Assembly (NCBI GenBank): GCA_009781535.1
Contig: WQXX01000021.1
Location: 1 to 11,838 of the forward strand
Reading direction: 5' to 3'
DNA length: 11,838 nt
DNA from: Coriobacteriia bacterium
Lineage (GTDB): Bacteria; Actinomycetota; Coriobacteriia; Coriobacteriales; UBA8131
Shown here: piece by piece, positions 1-6,689 of the stretch
How positions within the stretch are numbered: the stretch's first letter is position 1
How the letters are laid out: each line of letters opens with the position of its first letter
Notes under the pieces: model-generated
The model's database searches: none
Told to the model about the DNA's origin: nothing
What the model saw: only the letters and a program-made list of their open reading frames with translations
Made by a program: the position numbers and the translations under genes

Positions 1-2925
1 AACCCTGCCCTGGTACCGAATGCCAAGATCATCGTCGAAGGCGGCTGGGTGTATACCGAGACAGGCACGGTTGCGATACAGACCACGGGCGTTAACGGGG
101 ATGTGACCGTGTTGGGAGGTAAGATCACGGCAACAACGGGATTTGCCATCAAAGCGACCCGTCGTGTTGAGATAAGCGGCGGTTTCGTGTTTGCCTATGG
201 TACAAGCATCGGCGCTGTCGTGAGTGCGACCAACACCAACTTCCCCACGGGCAGCGGTGTGGTAACCGCATGGAACAAAGCCATCCTCAACCCCATCTAT
301 ATTGAGGGCAGCAACAGCGACCTGGTTGTCGTGCCGCCAAACCCCAGCTCTCCACCTAATAACGTCTACTGGCATAGGCTGGGACTCGACTGTGGTATCA
401 AGTATGGCGCTGATGCAGCGGAGTTCTTCATCCTTCCCGTTACCGTCGAGTTGTTTGAGACAGAGACACTGGGTCTGATCTTTGACATCAGCCAAGGGAA
501 GTTTTATATCGGCAGCACGGTGTATGAGGGTCAAGCTACCAATTGGTCGTGGAATGCAGGCGACAAAATACTGACACTTACCAGTTTCGAGTGGGTGACT
601 TCCTCGCCGGTGGCGTTGACGATAACGAACGGCACGGATATTACCATCGATCTTGTTGATGCGAACACCTTCATATCAACCGGCGCAGCCACAAACGCCG
701 CCGGTATCCTCAGTAATGCGAACATGACCATCACGGGCACAGGCACGCTGAACGCCTCCGCAGCTGCAGGCATGGGCATCAATTGTGGGACACATTCGCT
801 GACGATGGAGAGCGGTATCGTCAATGCTGCATCTGGCAACAGGGTTAATACCCACGGATTGAATGTCAATACGCTGACGATCATCGGTGGGATGCTCAAC
901 GCATCGTCAGGAGGTCTGGCAACGACTGGGGCGACCTACGGGATCAATGCAGTGAACCTGATTGTGATGCAAGGCGACGGAGTACTTACCGCAAGCGGCA
1001 ACTCAAGGGCGATGAGCAACGCCAGCCTCACCATGCCGGGAGGGTATGCGTATTCGAAGGGATCACGCCCAGACGGAGGTAACGCCAATTCGTTCAGTGT
1101 GCCCAGTGATGCTGAGTACCTTTATAGCGCGAACAATTCCTATGTCCAGATCCAGGCTCGCAGACCCCATACCCTGACGGTTTTAAACCCGGATTCAACC
1201 CCAGGCACGGGCGGTGGCTCCTATTTTGCAGGTGAGATCGTGAGCATCGATGCCTTCATCTCAACCCCTGGTTTATTCACGCTCCATCTCGGCCCGATAT
1301 CCCCGACAGAAGGGCCTCCGTATCAATATCCAACATCATTTGAACTCTTCAAGTCTTGGATCAGCAACAACGGAGGGTCGTTTACTGATGCCGATAGCAA
1401 AGCAACGACCTTTGTGATGCCCGATAACGATGTGGATCTCTCGGTGCAGCTGCAAACTGCATATAAATTATGGGTCAGTGGCGGCGGTGCCATTTTGCAT
1501 GTGGACAATCCCAGTTTGACCGACCTGCGACTGGGGTACTACCTGGAAGGGGACGAGATTCCTCTTGTGACCTTTTCCTCATACGGGGCTACATGGTATT
1601 TTAAGGGGTGGGAGTTCGCTCATGACAGATCCACAGGCGATGGGCACGATTATTCCTTCACTCCCCAAGGAGACGAGTTTGATAACCCCTATTCCACCCA
1701 TGCAAAACTGACGATGCCTGCTGGCAACGCGATCATCCAGGGGCTTTGGTTACAAACGTCTGAAAACCTTAATTCAAACTTATATGATTTGACGGTCATC
1801 GGCGGCGTTGGAAATGAGACGTTAGGTCTGCCCCGAGACATGCTGGAAAGCATCTACGCAGGGACCTGGGTTACCATCGTAGCTGATCCGCCGCCATCTC
1901 CGACAATGGAATTCGACCGTTGGGCGGTTACTGTTCCTGCTATCGCTCCGGGATATCCCGGTGCTTTTATCGACATCAATGCCTCTACTACTCAGTTCAT
2001 CATGGGAGAAGGCAACATCACCATCACGGCGTTATACCGCGATATCCTGTATGAACTGATCGTTGTAAACGGTACTGGCGGAGGTTGGTATCCGTACGGT
2101 GCGGAAGTTGTCATCGAGGCTACGCCTCCGCAGGCACGGTATGAGTTTGCTTCCTGGGCAACAGGCGATGGTGGTGCCTTGGCTGATGATATGTTAATGC
2201 AGACCGTATATACCATGCCTGCAAACAATGCGACGGTGGTTGCCAGCTACGAGGAAGTCGAGTTCGAACTTCTTGTCGAAAACGGCTCCGGCTCGGGCGT
2301 TTACAGGCCCGGAGACCGCATCGTCATCACTACCGTCCCGATACCGGGAGAAGCATTGGATATGTGGATAACCCACAATGGGGGCACGTTTGATGATGAG
2401 AGTAGCGCCGAGACAATTTTTGTCATGCCGGGTAATTCGGTCACGGTAACAGCCCTGTTCACACAGGCGATCTCGCCTCTGATCAATGGGCAGACGGCTG
2501 GCACAGACTCGATTGGCCTCGTTGAAGGGTATGCTGCGTTCACAAAATCATATGTTGTTACCGGAAAGCCAGCGCCTACGCTGGATGTTGCCGGCATAGC
2601 GGGCGCTACCGTGACAGATGAGGGCTTGCTTTCCGTCCCTGCAGGTCTGGCGGTTGGAACCTATACGGCTGTCATCACGGCTCAGAATACTGAGGGCACC
2701 TCGACGATGACGGTTACCGTAGAGGTGCGCGCTGATGATTCTGGTGATGATCCGCCGCCCGGCGGTGATGGTGATGACGAACCAGATAACAAAGACAAAG
2801 ACGGTGACCTTCCGCAGTCTGGCGATACCAATGCCTTGAGCCTGATAGTTGTCTTGGTTTTATTGTCGCTCGGTTTATTATGTGTCTCTAGGGTTCGTGT
2901 TTCTCGTTTAAGCGCCGGTTTTTGA
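1..2925 (+). CDS. LPxTG-like anchored surface protein with beta-helix and InlB-type repeats (5' end missing)
   Basis: The frame is open from base 1, so the N-terminus and signal peptide lie outside the window; 974 residues are visible, and the GTG at 49 is probably internal. Visible order: glycine/threonine-rich strand repeats (about 1-75 and 205-345) like a right-handed beta-helix or bacterial carbohydrate-binding domain; five divergent InlB B-repeat-like modules (about 389-821), several ending in an MPxN-type motif; a putative Ig-like domain (about 823-910); an acidic Pro/Gly/Asp linker (911-936); then LPQSGD (937-942), a hydrophobic helix and an Arg-containing tail. This is the layout of a sortase substrate covalently fixed to the cell wall, probably an adhesin or glycan-binding protein. 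The motif has Ser where the usual LPxTG has Thr. The 3' end overlaps the converging transporter gene by 38 bases. Class is confident; ligand is unknown. Confidence 0.85.
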   Translation, partial: NPALVPNAKIIVEGGWVYTETGTVAIQTTGVNGDVTVLGGKITATTGFAIKATRRVEISGGFVFAYGTSIGAVVSATNTNFPTGSGVVTAWNKAILNPIYIEGSNSDLVVVPPNPSSPPNNVYWHRLGLDCGIKYGADAAEFFILPVTVELFETETLGLIFDISQGKFYIGSTVYEGQATNWSWNAGDKILTLTSFEWVTSSPVALTITNGTDITIDLVDANTFISTGAATNAAGILSNANMTITGTGTLNASAAAGMGINCGTHSLTMESGIVNAASGNRVNTHGLNVNTLTIIGGMLNASSGGLATTGATYGINAVNLIVMQGDGVLTASGNSRAMSNASLTMPGGYAYSKGSRPDGGNANSFSVPSDAEYLYSANNSYVQIQARRPHTLTVLNPDSTPGTGGGSYFAGEIVSIDAFISTPGLFTLHLGPISPTEGPPYQYPTSFELFKSWISNNGGSFTDADSKATTFVMPDNDVDLSVQLQTAYKLWVSGGGAILHVDNPSLTDLRLGYYLEGDEIPLVTFSSYGATWYFKGWEFAHDRSTGDGHDYSFTPQGDEFDNPYSTHAKLTMPAGNAIIQGLWLQTSENLNSNLYDLTVIGGVGNETLGLPRDMLESIYAGTWVTIVADPPPSPTMEFDRWAVTVPAIAPGYPGAFIDINASTTQFIMGEGNITITALYRDILYELIVVNGTGGGWYPYGAEVVIEATPPQARYEFASWATGDGGALADDMLMQTVYTMPANNATVVASYEEVEFELLVENGSGSGVYRPGDRIVITTVPIPGEALDMWITHNGGTFDDESSAETIFVMPGNSVTVTALFTQAISPLINGQTAGTDSIGLVEGYAAFTKSYVVTGKPAPTLDVAGIAGATVTDEGLLSVPAGLAVGTYTAVITAQNTEGTSTMTVTVEVRADDSGDDPPPGGDGDDEPDNKDKDGDLPQSGDTNALSLIVVLVLLSLGLLCVSRVRVSRLSAGF
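1168..2460 (+). repeat. Five divergent InlB B-repeat-like protein modules
   Basis: Inside the surface protein, five modules of about 65-100 residues recur. Each opens with a strand such as LTVLNPD, LWVSGGG, LTVIGGVG, LIVVNGTGGG or LLVENGSGSG. Most have a central tryptophan (W in FKSW, FKGW, FDRW, FASW, LDMW), and each closes with VMPDND, TMPAGN, IMGEGN, TMPANN or VMPGNS followed by short strands. The last two modules are the most regular, at about 68 residues. The pattern matches the divergent InlB B-repeat family common in Gram-positive wall proteins. Repetition is at protein level only; I see no near-identical DNA copies, so the array is old rather than recently amplified. Confidence 0.7.
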
Positions 2926-3820
2926 GGTACGAGAGAAGTTCGCTGCTCTGGGAGAGGACAATTCCGACTAGGATAATAACAACACCCAGTACAATCAGCG
3001 GCGAGACCACATCGCCCATGAACAGCATCGCGCACAGAATACCGCTTGGCAGCTCGCTTGACGCCATGATCGTCGCCAGCCCGCTGGGGAGGTGGGGCGA
3101 GCTGCTTGCGATGAGGAAAACCGGTAACAGGATGCCGAAGATACCAAGGGCGATTCCGGGTAGGATGAACCCAGTATTGGTGATATTCGGCGCCAAGGTC
3201 TCATGAAAAAAGGTCGGGCAGAGGATAAGCGCGATGATGAGGCTGCCGAGCGAGGTAAACAAAGTCCGATTGGCAGCGGGTAGCTCATTAGCAGCTTTGC
3301 CGCTTGCGATGAGAAACGCGGTATAAAACGCAGCCGAGAGCAGCCCGAAGAACAAACCGAGTGGATCAAGTGAGGCGAGCTCTCCGGCATTGTTGCCAAC
3401 GATGCCAGTTGCCAGCACTGTGCCTGCCATGATGACGAACATCGAGATAATGGTGGTCAGGGGAGGCAGTTTTCTCTCACGGATGACCTGCCAAACTACA
3501 CCCATCCAGACGAATTGGAACAGGAGCGTAACAGCGGTTGCCGAGGGGAGCAGGGCAAGTGCCTGATAGTACGAAAAGCTCACGCCTGCTGCCAGGACGC
3601 CGACGCCGAGTAGCCTTAAGACAGCTTTAAGGCTTATCTTGCGGCGGAAGAACAACACGACGATGATGCCCAGGGTAGTCACGCCGACTATGTATTGGAG
3701 CACCATGATCTCGGCTGTGGCAAAGCCGTTGTCGTGGATGATGCGCACAAAGGGGATGTTCAAGCCGTAACAGACGCCGGCAGCAAACATCAGTATCGAG
3801 TATTTGAACGTTTTAGACAT
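2888..3820 (-). CDS. DMT superfamily (EamA-like) membrane transporter
   Basis: A 310-residue, strongly hydrophobic protein with about ten predicted membrane helices in two EamA-like halves. The first half includes MFAAGVCYGLNIPF near the N-terminus and a segment ending SATAVTLLFQFVW; the second begins near LDPLGLFFGLLSAAFYTAF. The short Lys/Arg-rich C-terminal tail fits an inward-facing end. Such proteins export or import small metabolites (amino acids, nucleotide precursors, sugars), and the substrate cannot be told from sequence. It starts at ATG 3820 and is transcribed away from hflX. No strong Shine-Dalgarno is visible; GTAAGATATT precedes the start, so a weak site or a very short leader is possible. 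Its 3' end runs 38 bases into the 3' end of the surface-protein gene on the opposite strand. Confidence 0.85.
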   Translation of the reverse strand: MSKTFKYSILMFAAGVCYGLNIPFVRIIHDNGFATAEIMVLQYIVGVTTLGIIVVLFFRRKISLKAVLRLLGVGVLAAGVSFSYYQALALLPSATAVTLLFQFVWMGVVWQVIRERKLPPLTTIISMFVIMAGTVLATGIVGNNAGELASLDPLGLFFGLLSAAFYTAFLIASGKAANELPAANRTLFTSLGSLIIALILCPTFFHETLAPNITNTGFILPGIALGIFGILLPVFLIASSSPHLPSGLATIMASSELPSGILCAMLFMGDVVSPLIVLGVVIILVGIVLSQSSELLSYLKNRRLNEKHEP

Positions 3821-3836
3821 TCGAATATCTTACAAT
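3804..3836 (+). promoter_or_regulatory. Possible hflX promoter in the divergent gap
   Basis: TTGAAC (3804-3809) resembles a -35 and lies 16 bases from TATCTT (3826-3831); a better -10, TACAAT, sits at 3831-3836 but at 21 bases. The gap between the divergent starts is only 56 bases, so the transporter and hflX promoters must overlap. The Shine-Dalgarno for hflX, AAAGGA, is at 3867-3872. The promoter assignment is weak. Confidence 0.3.
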
Positions 3837-3876
3837 AAGCGGTGACGATGTGGTGTCCAGATACTGAAAGGAAACC

Positions 3877-5175
3877 ATGGCTAAGGAACCGATGTTTGAG
3901 ACGGATGCCCCGGTCGAGCGGGCGTTATTGGTGGGCGTCGACCGTCCTGCCTCTGAATGGTCATGCGAGGAGTCGCTTGCCGAGCTTGAGCGCCTTGTCG
4001 ATACGGCGGGAGCCGAGACGGTTGGTACCATCACCCAGCGTCTCAAGACGCCGAATACGCGCACTCTGGTGGGAAAAGGCAAAGTATCCGAGATTGCCGC
4101 GATGGTCTCAGCCTTGAGAGCCGACCTCGTCATCTTTGACGACGAGCTCACTCCCACCCAGCAATCCAATCTCGAGCACGATATCAAGGGCGTCAAGATT
4201 ATCGACCGAACCGCGCTTATCCTCGACATATTCGCCCTGCATGCCACCAGTCGCGAAGGACGCCTCCAGGTTCGCCTAGCCCAAAACCAGTACCTGCTGC
4301 CCCGTTTGCGCGGCATGTGGGAACATCTGGCGTCCAACCGTATGGGCGGTGGCGTGGGCTCCCGTTTTGGCGAAGGCGAAAGCCAGCTTGAGGTCGACCG
4401 CAGGATGGTGCGCAAGCGTATCGAGCATATCCGCATCGAGCTTGCCAAACTCCAAAGCGAACGCGCAACGCAGCGTAAGGCACGCATCGGCTCGGGCATC
4501 TTCCGCGTTGCCTTGGCTGGGTATACTAACGCGGGCAAATCGAGTCTGCTTAATCAGCTCACCGACGCCGATGCGCTGGCGTATGACAAACTCTTTGCGA
4601 CACTTGACTCGACCACGCGCAGGCTTATCCTGCCGGATGGTCGCGAGATGACCTTGACCGACACCGTCGGATTCATCCAGAAGCTGCCGACGACACTCAT
4701 CGAATCCTTCAAATCTACGCTTGACGAGATCACCGGCGCCGATCTGATCCTGCATGTCGTTGATGCGAGCTCTCCACACCGCGAGGCTCAGATGCAGGCT
4801 GTTGCCGATATCCTCGAACAGATTGGCGCACATGGTATTCCGCAGTTGCTGGTGCTCAACAAATGCGATTTGATTGACGACGAGCAATGTGAGGCTTTAG
4901 CCCGTCGTTATCCGCAGGGTCTGTTGGTATCGGCGATTACCGGAAAAGGAAGCCCGGAGCTGCTTGCACGTATCGAGCAGGTTGCGAATGCCTCAAGCAC
5001 GGTTATGAATGTGTGTATCCCCTTTGATAAGGGTTCGTTCGTCGGGCTTGCCCATGAGACCTGCACGATCCTCAGCGAGACCTATGAGGAGTCTGGCACC
5101 ATGCTTCAGCTGCGTGTGCCGCCAGCGTCGGTTTCCTCGTTTGAACCGTTTAGAGTGTCCTTAATAAAGCAATGA
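3877..5175 (+). CDS. hflX: GTPase HflX
   Basis: A 432-residue GTPase of full family length. HflX binds the 50S subunit and splits stalled or hibernating ribosomes, typically under stress. The N-terminal HflX domain shows the family signature around IDRTALILDIFALHA and the arginine-rich SQLEVDRRMVRKRI helix (a coiled segment). The G domain follows with G1 GYTNAGKS (215-222), a G2 threonine segment TLDSTTR, G3 DTVG (262-265), G4 NKCD (328-331) and G5 SAITGKG (352-358); all nucleotide-binding motifs are intact. The usual RGPGE loop before QLE reads RFGEGE here, a modest variant. ATG 3877 is supported by AAAGGA four bases upstream. The gene is monocistronic and tail-to-tail with lexA, overlapping it by 26 bases. 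No intrinsic terminator is visible between them. Confidence 0.96.
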   Translation: MAKEPMFETDAPVERALLVGVDRPASEWSCEESLAELERLVDTAGAETVGTITQRLKTPNTRTLVGKGKVSEIAAMVSALRADLVIFDDELTPTQQSNLEHDIKGVKIIDRTALILDIFALHATSREGRLQVRLAQNQYLLPRLRGMWEHLASNRMGGGVGSRFGEGESQLEVDRRMVRKRIEHIRIELAKLQSERATQRKARIGSGIFRVALAGYTNAGKSSLLNQLTDADALAYDKLFATLDSTTRRLILPDGREMTLTDTVGFIQKLPTTLIESFKSTLDEITGADLILHVVDASSPHREAQMQAVADILEQIGAHGIPQLLVLNKCDLIDDEQCEALARRYPQGLLVSAITGKGSPELLARIEQVANASSTVMNVCIPFDKGSFVGLAHETCTILSETYEESGTMLQLRVPPASVSSFEPFRVSLIKQ

Positions 5176-5788
5176 CCTTCCCAAGGATGATGACCTCGGT
5201 GGCATAGATCGGCTCCATCGTGTAATTCTGCGGCTGAAGTCGGATGCGTCCTTCCTCCTTATAGAACGTTTTCACTGTAGCGTCGTCGCCGAGCAAGGCA
5301 ACGACAATATCGCCGTTATCCGCATGTGACTGCTCGCGCACCACCACATAATCGCCGTCCATAATGCCCGCTTCGATCATCGACTCACCTTGGATGGTCA
5401 GCATGAAGGAGCCGGTGTCTCCGACGATCTGGGTTGGCAGGGCGAGGGTATCCTCGATATTCTCTTCTGCGTAGATAGGCACACCCGCCGCGACGCGTCC
5501 GACAACAGGAAGGCGAACGACGTTGCGATCTAACTTTTGCGCACGCTCGTCCGTCTCATCGTCCATATCAACAAGGATGACCAAAGCGCGCGCAGATGAG
5601 GCATCGCGTTTAATAAGCCCCTTGTTCTCAAGCGCCTGCAGATGAGCATGGACGGTTGAGGAAGAAGAAAGGCCCACGGCAGCGCCGATTTCACGCACAC
5701 TGGGCGGATATCCGTTCTTAATGGTAAAACGTCTCAGGAAGGAGAGGACCTCCTCTTGGCGCTTCGTTAAAGGTTTTTGCGACGGCAT
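5150..5788 (-). CDS. lexA: SOS response repressor LexA
   Basis: A 212-residue LexA: transcriptional repressor of the DNA-damage regulon and self-cleaving serine protease activated by RecA filaments. The N-terminal winged helix-turn-helix (about 5-70) includes NGYPPSVREIGAAVGLSS. The cleavage site Ala101-Gly102 lies in RVAAGVPI, the catalytic Ser136 in GESM and Lys173 in ATVKTF, all as in the family. ATG 5788 is chosen because AGAGGAG lies five bases upstream (5794-5800 on the complement) and because the strong promoter at 5817-5845 would be inside the gene if translation began at the in-frame ATG 5845. A LexA-box-like site overlaps the -35, so autoregulation is expected. The 3' end overlaps hflX by 26 bases. 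It diverges from a small membrane-protein gene. Confidence 0.97.
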   Translation of the reverse strand: MPSQKPLTKRQEEVLSFLRRFTIKNGYPPSVREIGAAVGLSSSSTVHAHLQALENKGLIKRDASSARALVILVDMDDETDERAQKLDRNVVRLPVVGRVAAGVPIYAEENIEDTLALPTQIVGDTGSFMLTIQGESMIEAGIMDGDYVVVREQSHADNGDIVVALLGDDATVKTFYKEEGRIRLQPQNYTMEPIYATEVIILGKVIALLRTL

Positions 5789-5816
5789 TGTTGCTCCTCT
5801 CAGATGGTTTTGTATG

Positions 5817-5845
5817 AGTATAACATGGTTCTGAAAAAAAATCAA
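5817..5845 (-). promoter_or_regulatory. lexA promoter
   Basis: On the minus strand, TTGATT (5845-5840) and TATACT (5822-5817) are separated by 17 bases, close to the vegetative consensus. Transcription would start near 5809, giving a leader of about 20 bases carrying AGAGGAG before ATG 5788. The upstream part overlaps a LexA-box-like element, as expected for a self-repressed lexA. Confidence 0.75.
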
Positions 5846-5856
5846 ACAAATGTTCT
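5843..5856. promoter_or_regulatory. LexA box (SOS box), lexA side
   Basis: CAAAC-AAAT-GTTCT matches CGAAC-N4-GTTCG with two differences, keeping one perfect half-core (GTTC). It overlaps the -35 hexamer of lexA by three bases, so bound LexA would block that promoter. Confidence 0.6.
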
Positions 5857-5864
5857 ATTTGCTC

Positions 5865-5893
5865 TTGCATCAAACGGATGTTCGGTGTAGTAT
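5865..5893 (+). promoter_or_regulatory. Promoter of the small SOS-linked gene
   Basis: TTGCAT (5865-5870) and TAGTAT (5888-5893) are 17 bases apart on the plus strand. Transcription would start near 5900, leaving a leader of roughly 93 bases before ATG 5993. A LexA-box-like site lies between the two hexamers, and a perfect one immediately downstream of the predicted start. Confidence 0.6.
5871..5884. promoter_or_regulatory. LexA box (SOS box), between -35 and -10
   Basis: CAAAC-GGAT-GTTCG differs from the CGAAC-N4-GTTCG consensus at one base. It lies wholly in the spacer between the -35 and -10 of the plus-strand promoter, a typical repressing position. Confidence 0.65.
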
Positions 5894-5905
5894 ATCTTTC
5901 AACAG

Positions 5906-5919
5906 CGAACTAGTGTTCG
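5906..5919. promoter_or_regulatory. Perfect LexA box (SOS box)
   Basis: CGAAC-TAGT-GTTCG is an exact match to the Gram-positive and actinobacterial SOS consensus, with an internally self-complementary TAGT/ACTA-like centre offset by one. It begins about six bases after the predicted transcript start of the small gene, so LexA bound here would block promoter escape. It is the strongest of the three sites and belongs to the plus-strand gene rather than to lexA. Confidence 0.85.
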
Positions 5920-5992
5920 ATTTAGCTGCTGGAAACTGAGATTTGTTGAGATTGAGCCTTGTTTGAGAAGCAGAGGAAGAAAAGGAGCCGTC

Positions 5993-6139
5993 ATGAGAAC
6001 AATCCTGCTTGAGGCGCTTGGCGCGGAAAGGGACATACAACTGGAGCTGAACGGCGTTACCACGCCGCAGAAGGTTTTCATGATCTCAGCGGTCACGCTT
6101 TTCATGGTGATAGCAATGTTGCTCATTGCGGTTCTATAA
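5993..6139 (+). CDS. SOS-controlled 48-residue single-pass membrane protein
   Basis: An unrecognised small gene. ATG 5993 has an excellent AAGGAG (5982-5987) five bases upstream and stops at TAA 6137-6139. The product has a mixed-charge N-terminal half (residues 1-27, with R2, E7, E12, R13, D14, E18, K27) and an uninterrupted hydrophobic stretch from 28 to the last residue 48, long enough for one membrane helix. With K27 next to the helix, an inside N-terminus is likely, as in a tail-anchored protein. It diverges from lexA behind a perfect SOS box, the same place as yneA in Bacillus, but has no LysM domain and no signal sequence. By analogy it may be a damage-induced division inhibitor (SidA- or YneA-like in role) or a TisB-like membrane peptide; this is inference. 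That it is a real translated gene is well supported; function is open. Confidence 0.75.
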   Translation: MRTILLEALGAERDIQLELNGVTTPQKVFMISAVTLFMVIAMLLIAVL

Positions 6140-6151
6140 AGCAGTATGTAT

Positions 6152-6186
6152 CCGGGTTTTCCCAGGTTGCCCGGTAGCGCCTTTTT
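6152..6186 (+). terminator. Possible weak terminator after the small SOS gene
   Basis: CCGGG (6152-6156) can pair with CCCGG (6170-6174) around a 13-base loop; an alternative GGG-TTTT-CCC hairpin lies inside. Five T residues follow at 6182-6186, seven bases after the stem, which is further than usual. It may separate the SOS gene from the toxin-antitoxin operon. Confidence 0.3.
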
Positions 6187-6250
6187 CAACCAGGATTGCG
6201 CTCTGGCTGATTATTCTTCTATAAGCTTCTATAAACTGCCAGCTAGAAAC

Positions 6251-6268
6251 TATTACGTTAACGCAATA
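6251..6268. promoter_or_regulatory. 18-base palindrome, likely operator of the HTH/zeta operon
   Basis: TATTACGTTAACGCAATA is a two-fold symmetric site with eight of nine base pairs matching and a perfect CGTTAACG core. It sits where a -35 would lie, eight bases upstream of TATAAT. A dimeric HTH protein binding here would repress its own operon, as is usual for toxin-antitoxin pairs. Confidence 0.55.
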
Positions 6269-6272
6269 ATTA

Positions 6273-6281
6273 TGCTATAAT
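6273..6281 (+). promoter_or_regulatory. Extended -10 promoter of the HTH/zeta operon
   Basis: TGCTATAAT is a perfect extended -10 (TGN plus TATAAT). The position 17 bases upstream reads TTACGT, a poor -35, which extended -10 promoters tolerate. The predicted start lies near 6288, just before AAAGGAG (6292-6298), so the leader is very short, about 16 bases. Confidence 0.65.
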
Positions 6282-6303
6282 CAGTTCCTCGAAAGGAGCT
6301 GCC

Positions 6304-6687
6304 ATGCAAACTGTAGAACAAGCAGCCGAGTATCTCGGCGTTTCGCAGACCCGCGTACGGAAAATGATTTACGATGGCGTCTTGCCAGCCGAGAGATTTG
6401 GGAGAATCTGGTCTATCCCAGACGCTGCTGTTATCAGCCGTCACAAATCAAAACCTGGAAGCGGACGTCCGAAAAAGGATTCAGTAAAAGATTGGAAACA
6501 AATAAAAGGCATTCCTTATACTGTGCAGAATCTTTATCATGAGTGCAGAAACAGTACGGCATATAGATATGAAATAGACTCAATTATGAACATCGCTACA
6601 CCAGAGGAGAAGGATTTCTACATAGCAATCGCAGACTTCTTTCTGCAGCAAAAACAAAAACAACTCATCAATGCAGGCGTCTACTGA
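6304..6687 (+). CDS. HTH (excisionase-type) DNA-binding protein, probable antitoxin
   Basis: A 127-residue protein with an N-terminal excisionase/MerR-like helix-turn-helix (residues 1-45: VEQAAEYLGVSQTRVRKMI, then a wing with RFGRIWSIPD). A basic linker follows with an AT-hook-like GRPKK core (54-58), then a helical C-terminal half (about 60-125) with no family I recognise. ATG 6304 has AAAGGAG five bases upstream. It is followed after two bases by a zeta-toxin-like kinase gene, so the likely role is autoregulator and neutralising partner: DNA binding at the palindrome upstream through the N-terminus, toxin binding through the C-terminus. It is unrelated to the helical epsilon antitoxin and does not look like PezA. 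AT-richer codon use than the flanking core genes suggests transfer. The antitoxin role is inferred from position. Confidence 0.75.
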   Translation: MQTVEQAAEYLGVSQTRVRKMIYDGVLPAERFGRIWSIPDAAVISRHKSKPGSGRPKKDSVKDWKQIKGIPYTVQNLYHECRNSTAYRYEIDSIMNIATPEEKDFYIAIADFFLQQKQKQLINAGVY

Positions 6688-6689
6688 CA

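Noticed and set aside
3813..4538. 241-residue minus-strand frame inside hflX
   Set aside because: Ser/Arg-rich shadow of a clearly conserved GTPase gene.
5789..5845. Upstream in-frame start for lexA at 5845
   Set aside because: It would place the start upstream of the lexA promoter and over a LexA-box-like site; the internal ATG 5788 has a strong Shine-Dalgarno.
5899..6189. 96-residue minus-strand frame covering the small SOS gene
   Set aside because: No ribosome-binding site or promoter on that strand, and its composition is what the complement of a membrane-helix gene gives; the plus-strand 48-residue frame has all the signals.
6216..6234. Tandem CTTCTATAA repeat as an attachment site for the toxin-antitoxin island
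   Set aside because: The two 9-base copies are adjacent (one base apart) rather than flanking the island, and no matching copy is seen after 7271.
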